From Trochalopteron elliotii (Eukaryota; Chordata; Aves; Passeriformes; Leiothrichidae), in the NCBI GenBank assembly GCA_024734555.1, contig JANPWX010019221.1:218719-282718 (forward strand): a DNA stretch of 64,000 nt. The letters run 5' to 3'. The position numbers and the translations under genes are program-made. Within the stretch, counting starts at the first letter, position 1, and each line of letters starts with the position of its first letter. Positions 1 to 26,740 of this stretch are shown piece by piece. The notes beneath the pieces are model-generated. The model saw only the letters and a list, made by a program, of their open reading frames with translations. It searched no databases and was not told the DNA's origin.

Positions 1-3000
1 ACAAAGACATCCTCACCAGCAGTTAGGGAGCAGCTATTCAGAGAACGAGCAGACTGAGATAACAACGGGAAAATGCACAAGGCAAGTTGCGGAAACATTT
101 TGTCAAGCCCTCATACCCCGAAACACCTTGCAGTATGCTTGAGTAATGAGAGGAAAACCCAAACCCAACCCTGCCTACAGGTGGAATCACCTGTAGAAAA
201 CACACCTGGTGCAGAATATGGGCTGGGACATGAAATTTGAGCCTCCATCCCCACACAGGACAGGAGCACAGACAGGCTACAGGCGACAGCAGAGCAGCTC
301 AGCCCTGACTGGCACTGGAACAGCTCAGTTTGTGTCACATCTTTGAGTATTTCTTACAAGGGGCAAATTATCTGCATCATTAAATTGTTCATGAAGAAAC
401 TGCCTCTCAGTGTGCTTATCCATTACATTTTGGAGAAAGTTTTATTGTTGCAGAACATTATCTGAGTGACCCATGATTGAGGTCTTGTGCCAGGAATCCT
501 AAGAGTCTTGTTAAAAATCTAAAAATTAAATCATTAAGGTTTATACCCACAAAAGGTGTTGTGTCTAATGACACAGAAATCAGATCTCTCTTGGACAAAT
601 GGCACAATAATAATCAGTGCAAGTTTAGATGCCACTAGTCCTGTCTAAAATAAAGCCCAAATTCTCATGTAGATTGTGGTGGACTGAAAGAACTTTAAAC
701 TTATGGAAGGTTGGTGCAATTAATGAATCACTTACCACTGATAAAATTTTATGTAGGAATTGATAAATCATTATCAAGAGCCTTTTAAGAATTTTTTGTC
801 AGAGCCTTCAGAATCCCCCAGCAGAGGAGAAAACTCCTTTGCTTATGAGGAGGCATTCCAGTTTAAAGAGGAATGAAGGTAATAGTAAAAAAAAAAACTT
901 GATGGGACTGATAGGGTTGCAGACAACCCCATTTCAGGCCATTGATTCAAACTGAACAGATATGCAGGCCAGGAATTGGAGTTTTATTTATTTTTTTTAC
1001 CTCAGGTTAATTAATCCTTAGAATTTATTTCTGTTTACCAGACCATACTGTCTCTAAACGGTTTTGAACACAAGACAGATGCCTTCCTAAGGGAGGTGTT
1101 CTTCTTCCAGCACACCTGGTTAGGTCAGGCAAACACTCAATTCCTTCCCAAAGGTTAAAACTGACATCCTCAAAAATTCTTCTGGTTGTGAAAGTGTTCT
1201 TTCCCCTTCCCAGCTGCACTATGGCAGCACCACAGACACTCAAAAGAAAATGGATTTTCTATCATGAACACAAGGGAAGACATTCAGGAAACTCCTACAA
1301 GAGAGAAACCTGCACTTTCAATTTTTAGGCTGTGCAGTGGTTAAATTACCCTGATGAAAGTGAAATCTTTGCAGTGGAGGCTTAAAAGTGGTCTGTGGTG
1401 AAACCTGAATCACAGCACAGTAAAACTGGTAAAATGCTCCTAGGAAAAAAAATACATCTTTAATCAGAGGTAGTGATGGTGCAAACCTACTGCAGTGGCA
1501 GGCTGTGGAAAATTTCTGTGGGGAAAGAAGAGCTGAACATATTAATGATTTGAGGTCAGACTTGACCAAAAAAAAAACCAAAAAAAACCTGGATGAGGAT
1601 CTTTCCTCAGTTTGGGGCCATTGCATTTGGACTCTTTCCAAATTAATCTTTTAAAGTGCTTGTTTTGAAGCAGTGCATTACTTAAAAATCATGCTGTCTT
1701 TTGAAGGGGAAAAAATGGACCCTCTCCCCCCCCAACAATATGATATTGTTTCTTGTCAAATAAAAGTTTCTTATTCATTTTGCATCCTCTTTTTGTAAAA
1801 ACTTTTTTTGCTAAGCTGTACACCAGGTTTTTGAGCAGTCTGTTTGTGCTGTTTTTGTGGCACTGCCTGTGCTGCAGGACATTCATACTCAGGACTAGAG
1901 CCCACCCATGTGGCCAAAGCTGTGCCTGGGTCAGGAGTCACAGCACTTGGATGGAAAGGATTATACTCACTTTCCCACAGCACTCCAGATGATGTTTTTG
2001 TTGTCCTCACTTTAATGTTCCCCATGACCCTTGGCTTTAGACAGTCACAAAGTATGGCAATTCCATGCTGCCATCAGAAGGTTGTGCCTTCCACTGTACA
2101 CAGGGATGTGTAGTTAAGCACTGTATTTTTTAAAAAAGAGGAAAGAAACCCCTGTCTTACTCTGGTTTATGTTTTTTTTTAGGTAGACAACCTGCACAGT
2201 CTGTGGCATCTCCAGTGTGGGAAGCTTCTAAGAGCTGCCAGAGAAGTGTCTGTCAGGTAAAGCAGAGCCTGCCTGAGGGTCAGGAAAACCTTTTCTGTGA
2301 TCCAGCAGTGCTAGGCTGTCCTGAGGATGAGGCTGCAGTCACACTGGGACATAACACGGCTCACAGGGAAAACTGTTGGGGTCTGGGACATTATAAAGCT
2401 GGTGATAGAGCTCCCCATGCTGTGGGGATTAAAGCTCAGCATATCCAGGCATGAACAGAGGAAAATAAGAGTGAGGAGGGGTTCTCAGGCTCACCCAGCA
2501 GCAAAACCACAACCTCCCACATGAGTATGGCACAAAGCCTGCACCCTCTGGGTCACCAAGAAGGTCTCTTAGCCTTTCCAAACTGGGTTCTTTCCTCCAG
2601 GGTTCATCTCTTTCTTTTCCCAGGTGTTTTATTTCCCTCTCTGCTCACAGGTTCTGGTTTCTGTCTGCACCCTGGGTACCCCGTGCCCTAGGGTGCAGCT
2701 CAGCAGAGCTCAGGGAGCACAGACTGAGCCTCTACCATGGCACACACACAGCCCTTGGAGCCACTGCTCTGGGGACTCCTGACAGGTCATAATTACCCTG
2801 CTGTGCCTCACACTTCTTCCTAAACACACCCTGCACGATTCCTGTAATTTATTCAGATGCACAGATCATATTTGTCCCTTAAACAACACAGGGTTCAGAA
2901 GCTCCCAAAAATCCCACACTGGTGGAGGTGCTGATGAGTGCCTGGGGTTGTGTAAGTCATAATATCATCATCTGCAGTGGGATTTTGATATGGCTGATAG

Positions 3001-4453
3001 TTTGCAGGACAGGTTTTTGACTGCCAGCCAATTCCTTGCAATGGTGACACAAACTATAAATACACAGAGCTGTTGTGAAAATACATATGGTGTTTCACAG
3101 ACATTTAGGTATGACAACAATAGCTCTGCACAGATTAGTCATACAGAAATATTTCCAGAGTGTAGGATGAGGGTGCTATACAGTGAAAAGGCATAAGAAC
3201 CATCTGCTATAAACACAGTAACAAAATCATCAGAAAAATCTCCATCAGAAACCTCTGACTTGATTTTTATTTACAGTCAAACACACTTGTACTGCATTTT
3301 GGGAGGGAGAAATCCTCTTGCAGTCACAAGAGCCTGTTCTGCAGCTCACCAAAATGAATTCATAGATTCAGGGAGAATCTTTTGGGAAAAAAACCCTAAA
3401 ATTTCTGTCAAACAGTCAGCACCTTTCTCTGGTAGTGACATTATATTAATTGGATATTGTGTTTCAAAGGCATGGAGGAGTCAGAAGGAAAAGATTCTGG
3501 TAAAAAACTGCTGCAGCACAATAGAGGATGTGAACTAAGTAGAGGACCCCAAACATGGAACACATTGTGTTCCTCATCTCACAGATGTGACTGACACAGA
3601 AAGAAGATACTGGTTTACAACATAAAAACATGCAAGCACAGAAGAACTTTTTACCAAGTGAAAAGACAAAGATGCAACATTGCATCTGTCTTTGGGCAAG
3701 AGTGAGAAAGACAAGAGGTAAAGGATTTGGGTATAACTAACCCAGATCTACAAGAAAATTATTGGGAATTTGCTCACTAAAAATAAAAATCAAATGCTTT
3801 GAGGACTTTAGTATAACCTCCAAAAGAATGGTGAAGAGGTTGTATAAAAATCACGCTTGAAAAAACTTCTAGTAAAACAACTCAAACAGTAGATCCTGGA
3901 AGAAATATCATGTTTTTTTGTAAATCTTTCATGCTCATTTCACAAAGGTGATTTATCAGAGTCCAGTTTGAAGAAAAATTTTCTCTCCATTACACAAACT
4001 GGAATTTAGATTCATAGAATTGTCCTTTATTTGGACAGGAGTTGTATCTTCCTAAGGAACTCACAGTCACCAGCAGTCCTAATCCAAATCTGAATCTTGT
4101 AATGAAAAACATGCATTGCCTCCTTCAGACTCCCACAGAACATGCCAATTTCTTGACCAGCCTTAGACCTCAGACACAGTCCTACTGCCTTTTCCCAACA
4201 TGAAAAAGGAACGTGAGATAATATTAGTAGGGAGGTAATATAAGAGTGGATCTTTATTTGAAGGCCTTCAGGGGCAGTTATGAAAAGATGTCCACAAAAG
4301 CAGAACTAAACAGGACAAATATATGTTACACAGCACACACGTAAATCCCCAGATTTCTCTGAACACCCCAGAGGAGCACGAGGCATTGATGGAGATGAGT
4401 TTGCTGAGCTGTGGGGTGAGGTGGGGGTGCTGCTGCAGTGCTGGAACTGGAGC
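1..4453. other. Intergenic / 5' flank of CKMT2, no coding exon found
   Basis: No reading frame here resembles a known protein. By synteny with human 5q14 the gene to the left should be RASGRF2 (+), but none of its coding exons is visible. CKMT2 genes normally have one or more non-coding 5' exons and the CKMT2 promoter should lie here or further left. Candidate signals are weak: a splice-framed 74-bp segment at 2183-2256 and a TATA-like TATAAATA at about 3053. The region is moderately AT-rich. An LTR-like remnant lies near 4230-4330. Confidence 0.5.
4230..4330 (-). mobile_element. LTR-like remnant (minus orientation)
   Basis: Read on the minus strand this stretch has a GAAGGCCTTCAAATAAAG block that resembles the poly(A)-signal region of the LTR family found three times nearby, where GGCCTTTAATAAATACCC occupies the same position. 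No clear ends were found. It may be a related but older LTR fragment just upstream of LTR copy A. Confidence 0.35.
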
Positions 4454-4913
4454 TGATCATGCCTTGAGAGGCAACCTGGAACAGAGGCTAGACAGAGTTA
4501 AAGGAATAAAGTGGGTATTTATTAAAAGGCCTTCCAAGGATACACCCTGGGCAGTACAAGAGCCTGGCTAAGGCTACACCCAAGATGGAGTCAAGATGGA
4601 TACAAGATGGAGGAGCAGTCACGAGTTTTCAGATTTTTATAAGTTTTGGTCCATTTACATGTTGGGGTTAATTGTCCAATTACACCTTCAGGTTATGAAG
4701 TCCCATCCTCCCAGATTGCTCTCCTCAGTTTGCTGTTGTTTATAGTTGTTGGGCCTGAAGCTGCAAGGGTGACCTTGGTTCTGGGGCTGGGAAAGGATTG
4801 TTTTGTGTAACTAAGCCGTGAGGAGAACTTGCTAACACTTCATAGGCAGTTCAGAATTACATACTAATGCAGAACAGAATGTGGGAAATAAGAAAGCTCA
4901 GACTGGAGGCATC
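4454..4913 (-). mobile_element. Solo LTR copy A (ERV family shared with 5230 and 18078)
   Basis: This copy aligns along its length with the copies at 5230-5664 and 18078-18509. Shared blocks include GAACAGAGGCTAGACA near the left end, AATAAAGTGGGTATTTATTA, a CCCAAGATGG block and the CTTCAGGTTATGAAG region. It is the most diverged of the three; its octamer is changed to ATTTACAT. The left edge TGATCATGCC corresponds to TGATGCCC in the others, and the right edge falls near GGCATC at 4908-4913. It lies only about 27 bp before the 3' splice site of the first CKMT2 coding exon. The poly(A)-like motif reads on the minus strand, so the LTR is antisense to CKMT2. No target duplication was found. Confidence 0.75.
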
Positions 4914-4945
4914 CCTGACCCTGGCTGTGTTCCTTGCAGAGAGGA

Positions 4946-19547
<14,602 letters not shown>

Positions 19548-19637
19548 AGTTGCTGCTGATGGCTGCAGCTGAGGGTCAATGTGGCTGCCTTCTGATGGAA
19601 AGGCACCCCTGTACATCTCTGTATAAATGCATTGTGT

Positions 19638-19643
19638 AATAAA
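19638..19643 (+). terminator. CKMT2: CKMT2 poly(A) signal AATAAA
   Basis: Canonical AATAAA 91 bases after the stop codon, within TGTAATAAAACACTACC. This gives a short 3' UTR ending near 19655-19665. Confidence 0.85.
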
Positions 19644-22251
19644 ACACTACCTGACACCTGAGGTCTCCCCCATGCCTGGCTGCACTGGCACAAATTGGTC
19701 TGGCTGCAACTTTACTGGGGTGCACCCATACAACCACTGTGGGACACAGTGTTTGGGGAGACTGCTTCCCTTTCTCAGTTGGTGAAAAGTACCACGTCAG
19801 CTGTGCAAAAAGCACATCTTAATTCTATGCAGCACTTGCACTTCTGGACATATTTTCAATGAGTTCTGTGTGCACCCTGCTCATTTCTGCCCTGTGCCCT
19901 TGGACTGCAGCAAACTGGCCCAAAACCTGGCAGGCAAATCAGTTTGCTGATATTCTGCATCCCACCTGAGCAGCACAGCCTGCTCCAGTCCCCTCCTGCA
20001 GCTCTCAAGCTTCAAAGGTAATGGGTCTGGCTCAGCTGCCACTCCCCAAAGTGCCTGAGGATGTGCTGCCAACTCCAAGGGACATGTCCATGCTCACCAT
20101 GGTCCCACATGCTCAGCAGCACAGTGGAAAGTAAAAAAACCAGCAAGTTCTGACAATCCCACTGATTGCTTCTTTTTTTGCATATGGAAACAGAGTGTTT
20201 CACAGCCAGAACACCAGTTCTCAGGAAGGTCCCTGGGTGAGTCATATCTGCAGAGCTGTGGCTGGATAGCTGGCCCATAACTGGCTACAGACTTTAAAAG
20301 TCACAATTGGAAGCTAATTGAGAGCTGGATGGTGAATTAGCTGCTCTTGAAAATCAGCAGCATGGTGTGCTGGCTCAAAAGGAGAGCTGCTGAGTGTAAA
20401 GCAGGCTGGAGCTTCCATGTGATTACTGTTACTTCCTCATCTATGCTGGGCACATTCCCTAGCCTTTTGCTGCTGGCTTTCCAAATGGTGATTAATAATA
20501 GTAATTCTGGGGTAAGGAAACAGACTGAGCTGATTTTACATAGAAGGCGAATAAGCAAAACTGGAAAGGCTTCACTGTTAGCTCTCCAAAACTCTCAGCT
20601 CAATACAAAATCTAACTGTGGGCCAAGTGTCCTCAGAATTTAGCCTGTATTTTGCTTTTCTCCTGCTGACTTGCAAAGTGCTGACGGGCAGCAGCACACT
20701 GTCCAGTGGGCTGCCACTTGGTAACAGCATTCCTGAGGGGCTGGAATGGGGCTGATGACTGTGTGCTTTTAACAGCACTGGAGGATGAGGTCCACTGATG
20801 GTACTACATAAAAGCTGGAGAGCAGGGCTGCTCCTCAAAGTGCATTTTACAGTGGAAATGGGCTGCTGGAAACCTCATGGGGCTTTGCAGAGGCAGAGCC
20901 TGGGCAAAGAAGGCTGAGAGGTTATCTTAATGATGTCCACCACTGTCTGCATCAGGGGAAACCAGGCTCAAGGCTCTCCCTGGGGATGCAGAGTGATGGG
21001 ACAGGAGGGAACAGACACAAGATGGGACACTGGGAATTCCTGTTACTTATTAGAGAGGCCTTTTGCCCTACGAGGGTGTTCAGACATTGGAACAGGCCCA
21101 GAGATACCCAAAACTCAGGGAACAAGGTTGTAAAAAATCTGATCCACACCGGGGCTGGGGTGGGATTGGTGGGTGTTGTGGGACAGAACACCTCCAGACT
21201 CCCAGCCTGCACAAAGGTGTGATCCCCTGGCTGAACCAATCACTCCAAAATGCCTGAGATGAGCAAATAACCAGAGCAATGCTCTGGCCATCCTGTGCTG
21301 TGACCAGACAGGGAATTGTAAGTCTGCACAAAATAGGGACACCCAGGCATGACTTACTGCCTGCTCTGCTCCAACTGCAGCATTGTCTGGCTTCCAAGCA
21401 TGTCCTTCATAACCAAAATACTCCTCCTCACATGGATTATTTTGCAAAGGCTTGTTGTCACCTACATTTCCCTCTTTTGTGACCTTTCTCTCTCTCCATG
21501 ACCTCTACACAGCCAGCAAGAGCAACCCAGCTGCTTCACATGAATAGTGTATTTTCATTCTTCATTCCACATCACTAATTAATATTTTAAATAAACCTGC
21601 ACAGTGGCAAGTCAATGCATGATGTCTTTTCTCAGTTCTGCTCCCTCATGACAATGCTCAGGAGGACAATTTTGTTTGCTTGGAGCCCATTCTCCTCTGA
21701 GTGGAGCCCACCCTGGGGCTGAGGTGTGGGGAGCAGGGTCCGTGCCCCTCAGTGCCTTCAGGGGCAGCTGGAAGGTGACTGCACTGCTCCTGAGGACAGG
21801 TTCAGGAGAATGGCTGCAGGAAACAAACAACCTGAAAGTTTGCGTGCCCACACAAAGAAAGAAAAGCATACAGATAATGACTCAACAAGAATATATTAAA
21901 AGTTCAAAAGCTGGGTTAGTGCACTAACTCTTGACATAAAATGCCTCTTCTTGTTTCTCATATTTATTTTCCCAACGCCACAAGTAGTGCACTGCTGAGA
22001 CCCTTTTCTGCCAATAAAACTCTTTCCTGATAGACACTGATTCTCTAGAAATCTTTGAAATTTATTTGATTGAGTGCCCCGGGAGCTATATGCCATGCCT
22101 CAAGCACTTCTCTAATGCTCTTGACAAAGCAACTAGGGATCAGTAGAAATAATCTCTCAGGTCAAGCTCCATCAAAGCCCAAATCCAGCAAAGCCCACCT
22201 GTACTCCATTAGGCAGTTCATGCAGGGTGAGACCTAGGCAGGAATTTCCCA

Positions 22252-22498
22252 TTACAAGACAAGGGGAAATGGGCACTTTAGAGGAGATATCATGAAGAAA
22301 ATTTTCCCCTGTGAGGGTGGGGAGGCCCTGGCACAGGGTGCCCAGAGAAGCTGTGGCTGCCCCTGGATCCCTGGCAGTGTCCAAGGCCAGGCTGGACAGG
22401 GCTTGGAGCAGTCTGGGATAGTGGAAGGTGTCCCTGTAATGGCAGAGGTGGCACTGGATGGGATTTAGGGTCCCTCCCAACCCAAATCAGTCTGTGAA
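22252..22498 (+). mobile_element. CR1 LINE 3' fragment, plus orientation
   Basis: CCCTGTGAGGGTGGGGAGGC, the AGAAGCTGTGGCTGCCCC block, GTGTCCAAGGCCAGGCTGGA and GGTCCCTCCCAACCCAAATC follow the CR1 3' end in order. It is truncated at the 5' end and lacks a clear terminal microsatellite. Confidence 0.88.
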
Positions 22499-23743
22499 GT
22501 CTGTAGCTACAACAGCTGTAACTGATTTCATATGTGACACTTCACACCTGAAATCCTTGGCTATCCCAACCAAAACTGGCAATAGCCTCTGGAGGTTCAT
22601 GCCCTTGTCACTCCTACAGGATCAATGCACACCTGACATAATGTTTCTCTGGAAACATCAAAACCAAAAGGGAGCAGATAACATGAGGAATGAGTTACAG
22701 CTAGTATTTATATGCAGAATTACTTTACTAATAAGATTCGCTGGAAAGCAATTTAAGACCTGCATGCTAATCTTCCTCCAGCAATGCCTCTTAGAGTTTG
22801 CCTTCAGCCTAAGGTTTAATTAAAAGATTAAAGACTTAAACAGTCATTTCTTTTGCCTGCAAAATGCCTGTGGGAAACACCAAAATGTAATGCATATGGT
22901 ACAGAAGTCTTACCAAATCTTCTAAGAGGGCACAGTCACCTATTGCCCAGTCTACTGATGATGACTGATATCACATTTTTAATTCACTGTAAATTATTAT
23001 ACAAAAATATTGGGCTCCTAATGAGAAAATATCAGTTATATTACAGTAATAAGGCTATCAGTAAGCAAGCGTAATAAAAGTATTTTTTTATCTACCCACT
23101 GCTCAGGGAACTCAGGTGGACCCTGCAGAGAGGAAAAAGAATTTGATTAATTATGGCAGTTAATTTTCAGCTCATTTTATATGTATTCTGGTTTGAAAAT
23201 GCCATAAGTTTTCAGTGTACACCTTTAAGAAGTATCTGTCTTAGCTCTCATCCAGTTTTATGCTCTGCTTTCTGAACCAGCATTTGGGCTTTGAAATTAC
23301 TGATAATCTACCTGGTACTCAGCCACAACTGGATGAACTACTGGCTTTTTTTTTCTTTTTCTTTTTTCCCTCTGGAAATGGGGAATTTATCATTTTCTTG
23401 ATGTAGAGGAACATAAGAAATTAGTAAGACTGAAAAGATTAGAGGACTCTCCCTTGCGGATCCCTCTGCCCAAGGAATCTGTACCTCTGCTGCTGCCTGC
23501 AGTTTCAGCCTGTTCTTTCTCTTTTTCTCTGTGAAATGCAGCAGTTTTTCAAAGTACAGTCAATATTGCAGAAAAGGTCATTGTACCCAAACACAGGAGA
23601 ATATCCCATTCTTCCTTTGTTCTTGCATACCTTCAACCCTAGAAATTACAACTTTGTGATCTGAAGACACCAGTTTAAGTGAAGTGCTGTGCAAATGTGC
23701 AAATCAAGTTTAAATTCATTAATTTCCTCACTGTGGGTTTCTG

Positions 23744-23744
23744 A

Positions 23745-23775
<31 letters not shown>

Positions 23776-23896
23776 CAAAAAACCAAAACCAAAACCAAAA
23801 CCAAAAAACAAAACAAAACAAAACAAAACAACAACAACAACAAAAACCAAAACAAAAAAACAAAAAACCCAAACCAACCAAAACACAAAAAAACAA
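23744..23896 (+). repeat. (CAAAA)n / (CCAAAA)n / (CAA)n compound microsatellite
   Basis: About 150 bp of A and C only: a CAAAA array, then ACCAAA units, CAAAA again, CAA units and mixed units. It creates artefactual Lys/Asn/Thr-rich or Phe/Val/Leu-rich frames. Confidence 0.95.
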
Positions 23897-24720
23897 CTAT
23901 ATTCAAACCAGGCAAGGTTCTTGTGCTATCCTGACAGTGCAAGTTTAACATTCCTACTTGAGCCTACTACATTTCTCAGGTTGTCATTTTGATACAAGAA
24001 TAACAAACAGCAGCTTTGCAGTCTAAGACAACCAAATAAAATAACTGACCACAGACCTTAATCTTCAAAGGCTTCAGTTCATCCAGGCACTTAAACATTT
24101 GCCTGAATACAAACCAATAAATATCTGAGTTGATCCAGCAACAGAAGTTGATGGAGCAATTTATTTAAGCTCTTGTTAAATATCCTGAAAGAATCATAGC
24201 TGTGAGCAACACGCCCTGGTGGAAATGACATCCAGTGCCGGTCAGGTGAGCAGGCTCACTGAAGGGGATGCTGCCCTGGTTGTAGCAATCAAAATCCATA
24301 AATATTAAGATTAAATATAGCACAAGTAATCGTTTAACACTGACAAGAAAGCAGAGCAGTAAATGCTAAGCAATCTGTTCATTTTATGGAGAATAAATCA
24401 AAGTGAACCACCTGCACAGGAGCCTCAGAATATTGCAGATGTAACAGAATTTAAGAGGGATCAGGGCTTATTTTTCTTCTCTCCCCAGGCTTACATTCAA
24501 ATTAAAACAGCCATGAAAATGCCACCCTGACACTCTGCCAAGTAGTATTACCCAAACCATACAGGCAAAAAAGAGTGAACAAAGATAACATCAGCTCTGT
24601 GTGTGTACAACCAAAGCTTCTGGTACCCCTTCAGCAGAGAAAACCTCCTTTTTGGGGTATGAGGATTATGAACATATGAACACTGTGCTGTGTTCAATTT
24701 ACTGTTTATTAAGAAAATAT

Positions 24721-24746
24721 GGGGGGCGGGGGGGAGGGGGGGGAAG
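24721..24746 (+). repeat. G-rich tract, quadruplex-capable
   Basis: Runs of six, seven and eight G separated by single C or A bases, followed by GG. The pattern suits G-quadruplex formation. It is intergenic, about 1.7 kb upstream of ZCCHC9. Confidence 0.75.
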
Positions 24747-25114
24747 GCAAAAAATGTTACAATTATTTTCACTGCTGCTGTTTTGCTCATAAGTCACCTG
24801 GTGCCCAGGTACAGCCCAGTAATTCAACCTGGAACAAATCCCAAACCAGTGCAAATTTAAACAGGAGTGGCCTCTGCCCGAAAAGTGATACTTGAGGTAA
24901 ATGTTGTCTGACTGATTTAGCACTTCCACTGCCTGCAAAGCTGGATCTTAAGGGTGGCTCATCCTGCCTAGACACACATACACGTAAAATTCCAGGCTGG
25001 GAAAGCAAGTTGCAGGAGCAACTGGGACCACATGCTCTGGTTGAGCTGTAAGTAACTACATATTAACAAAGGAGGTGTTTTTGATTTTAAAAAGACATAC
25101 TGGCACCTTCTGGT

Positions 25115-25192
25115 TTTTTTTTTTTGTTTGTTTGTTTGTTTGTTTGAGTTTTTTTGGGGTTTTTTTTTGTTTGGTTTTTTGGGGGGGGGGTG
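25115..25192 (+). repeat. T/G low-complexity tract with (GTTT)n
   Basis: A T run, five GTTT units, more T and G runs, and a terminal run of ten G. Only T and G over most of the tract. Confidence 0.85.
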
Positions 25193-25675
25193 TTTGCCCA
25201 ATTACTTGGCTGTTCCTGGGCCCCCGGTGACTTATGTTTTCTTTTCCTGGCTTTTAAATGGCATTAATCAGTTATTTTTATCTGCAGTCAGCGCTGGTTG
25301 TTCTTAAACGCGTTCTCGTCCTGCCTGGCGGGCGTGCAGTTTAAAACACTCTTTGTGCACACCTCCCTCTAGTGGGCTCAAAACCCCGGAAAATCGGCAA
25401 AATCCGCCAATTCCTCTGGGGAGACGCAAGCGTTAGGGATAAATACTGGAGAAATTGCAACATTCTTTATATATTTTATGTGGTGTAGCTATAACGCATA
25501 TACCTTCATAACGTCAACCAGGAAGCGTCATGGGGATCTAGTGAAATGCTAAAAACACAAGATGCAGCAGCCTGACTTAGGGGGGGCTCATTATTTGTCT
25601 CATAAACATTTATTGAAGCTGCTGAGTGGCCTCCTCCCAGAATACAGCCCCAGGGATTCACCCGGTCATCCCTCA

Positions 25676-26148
25676 GTTCTCAGCTCAGACCCCACCTGCA
25701 GAGCTGCCCCAGCCCTGGGCCCAGCACAGCAAGGAGCTGGAGCTGCTGGAGCCAGGCCAGAGGAGGCTCCAGGATGAGCAGAGGGATGGAGCAGCTCTGC
25801 TGGGAGGAAAGGCTGGCAGGGCTGGCATTGTTCAGCCTGGACAGGAGAAGCTTTGGGGTGACCTCACTGTGGCCTTGCAGGGCCTGAAGGGGCTGCAGGA
25901 AAGATGGAGAGAGACAATTGCCAAGGGCTGGAGGGACAGGACACAGGGAATGGCCTCCCAGTGCCAGAGGGCAGGGCTGGATGGGATCTTGGGAAGGAAT
26001 TGTTCCCTGTGAGGGTGGGCAGGCCCTGGCACAGGGTGCCCAGAGAAGCTGTGGCTGCCCCTGGATTCCTGGCAGTGTCCAAGGCCAGGTTGGAGCAGCC
26101 TGGGACAGTGCAAGGTGTCCCTGCCATGGCAGGGGTGGGAGCCTCCCC
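25676..26148 (+). mobile_element. CR1 LINE 3' fragment, plus orientation, upstream of ZCCHC9
   Basis: About 470 bp follows the CR1 3' region in order: a GGCCAGAGGAGGCTCCAGGA block, the TTGTTCAGCCTGGACAGGAG block, GGAATTGTTCCCTGTGAGGG, CCAGAGAAGCTGTGGCTGCC, GTGTCCAAGGCCAGGTTGGA and CTGCCATGGCAGGGGTGG. The last bases of the element are missing. It ends about 325 bp before the ZCCHC9 start codon, directly against the CpG-rich promoter. Confidence 0.9.
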
Positions 26149-26338
26149 GCAGCCCCCTCAGGAACGGGCTCCTCCGGGGTCCACATTCCGCCCTTCCACC
26201 CGCGTCCCGCTCCCGGCCTCCCACTCCGCCTGCCCTGGCTCCCGCCCCTCCTCTTCCTCCTCCTCTTCCCGTCCGTCATCGGCGTGCGCGGTGCGGCCGT
26301 GCCGGGCCCCTGGCTGTATCCGTGGCGGTGGCGGGGCC

Positions 26339-26438
26339 NNNNNNNNNNNNNNNNNNNNNNNNNNNNNNNNNNNNNNNNNNNNNNNNNNNNNNNNNNNNNN
26401 NNNNNNNNNNNNNNNNNNNNNNNNNNNNNNNNNNNNNN
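26339..26438. other. Assembly gap, exactly 100 N
   Basis: Exactly 100 N usually marks a gap of unknown size. The 34 bases on each side match at 27 of 34 positions, so the gap probably hides a GC-rich tandem repeat. Confidence 0.95.
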
Positions 26439-26473
26439 GGGGCACTGCCTGTATCGCGGGCGGTGGCCGGGCC

Positions 26474-26740
26474 ATGACCGGCTGGGCCCGGCGGACCGCC
26501 CCCCCCCGGGCCGGGGCCCTGGCCGCCGCCCCCTGGGAGCAGCTGGCGCCGAGCGCGGAGCCGGAGCCGCCGCGGGCAGCCAAGGGGAAGAGGAGGAAGA
26601 AGGAGTACGAGAACCAGGATGTGAACGGGTTCGCGGCGCACCGCCGGGCGCAGCAGCCGGAGGAGGAGGAGTTGCGGAGGAAGGACAGGCGGCGGGAGAG
26701 CAGGAGGCTCAGGAGGCAGGAGAGGAAGAAGAACGCCATG
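26474..26740 (+). CDS. ZCCHC9: ZCCHC9 coding exon 1 (residues 1-89)
   Basis: From the ATG after GGCCGGGCC to ATG|gtgagc, phase 0. It encodes the whole basic N-terminal region, ending KKNAM as in mammals. Very GC-rich. The 100-N gap ends 35 bases upstream. Confidence 0.93.

Larger units (their letters stand above)
19665..25675. other. Intergenic region CKMT2-ZCCHC9
   Basis: No coding exon is supported. Open frames are short and resemble nothing. Contents recognised are a CR1 fragment (22252-22498), a (CAAAA)n array (23744-23896), a G-rich tract (24721-24746) and a T/G-rich tract (25115-25192). The remainder is unique AT-rich sequence. Confidence 0.6.
26220..26740. promoter_or_regulatory. ZCCHC9: CpG-rich promoter region and first exon of ZCCHC9
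   Basis: Dense CpG and G+C begin abruptly after the CR1 copy and continue through the first coding exon. A housekeeping-type CpG promoter is expected here. The transcription start is hidden or adjoins the 100-N gap, which ends 35 bases before the ATG. Confidence 0.7.

Noticed and set aside
3053..3060. TATAAATA as a CKMT2 TATA box
   Set aside because: No following exon and donor could be defined, and such motifs are common in AT-rich flank. Kept only as a remark.
23744..23896. CRISPR-like direct repeats
   Set aside because: Simple-sequence array with no spacers in a vertebrate genome.
23646..23951. Hydrophobic Phe/Leu/Val-rich frame
   Set aside because: It translates the (CAAAA)n microsatellite on the minus strand.
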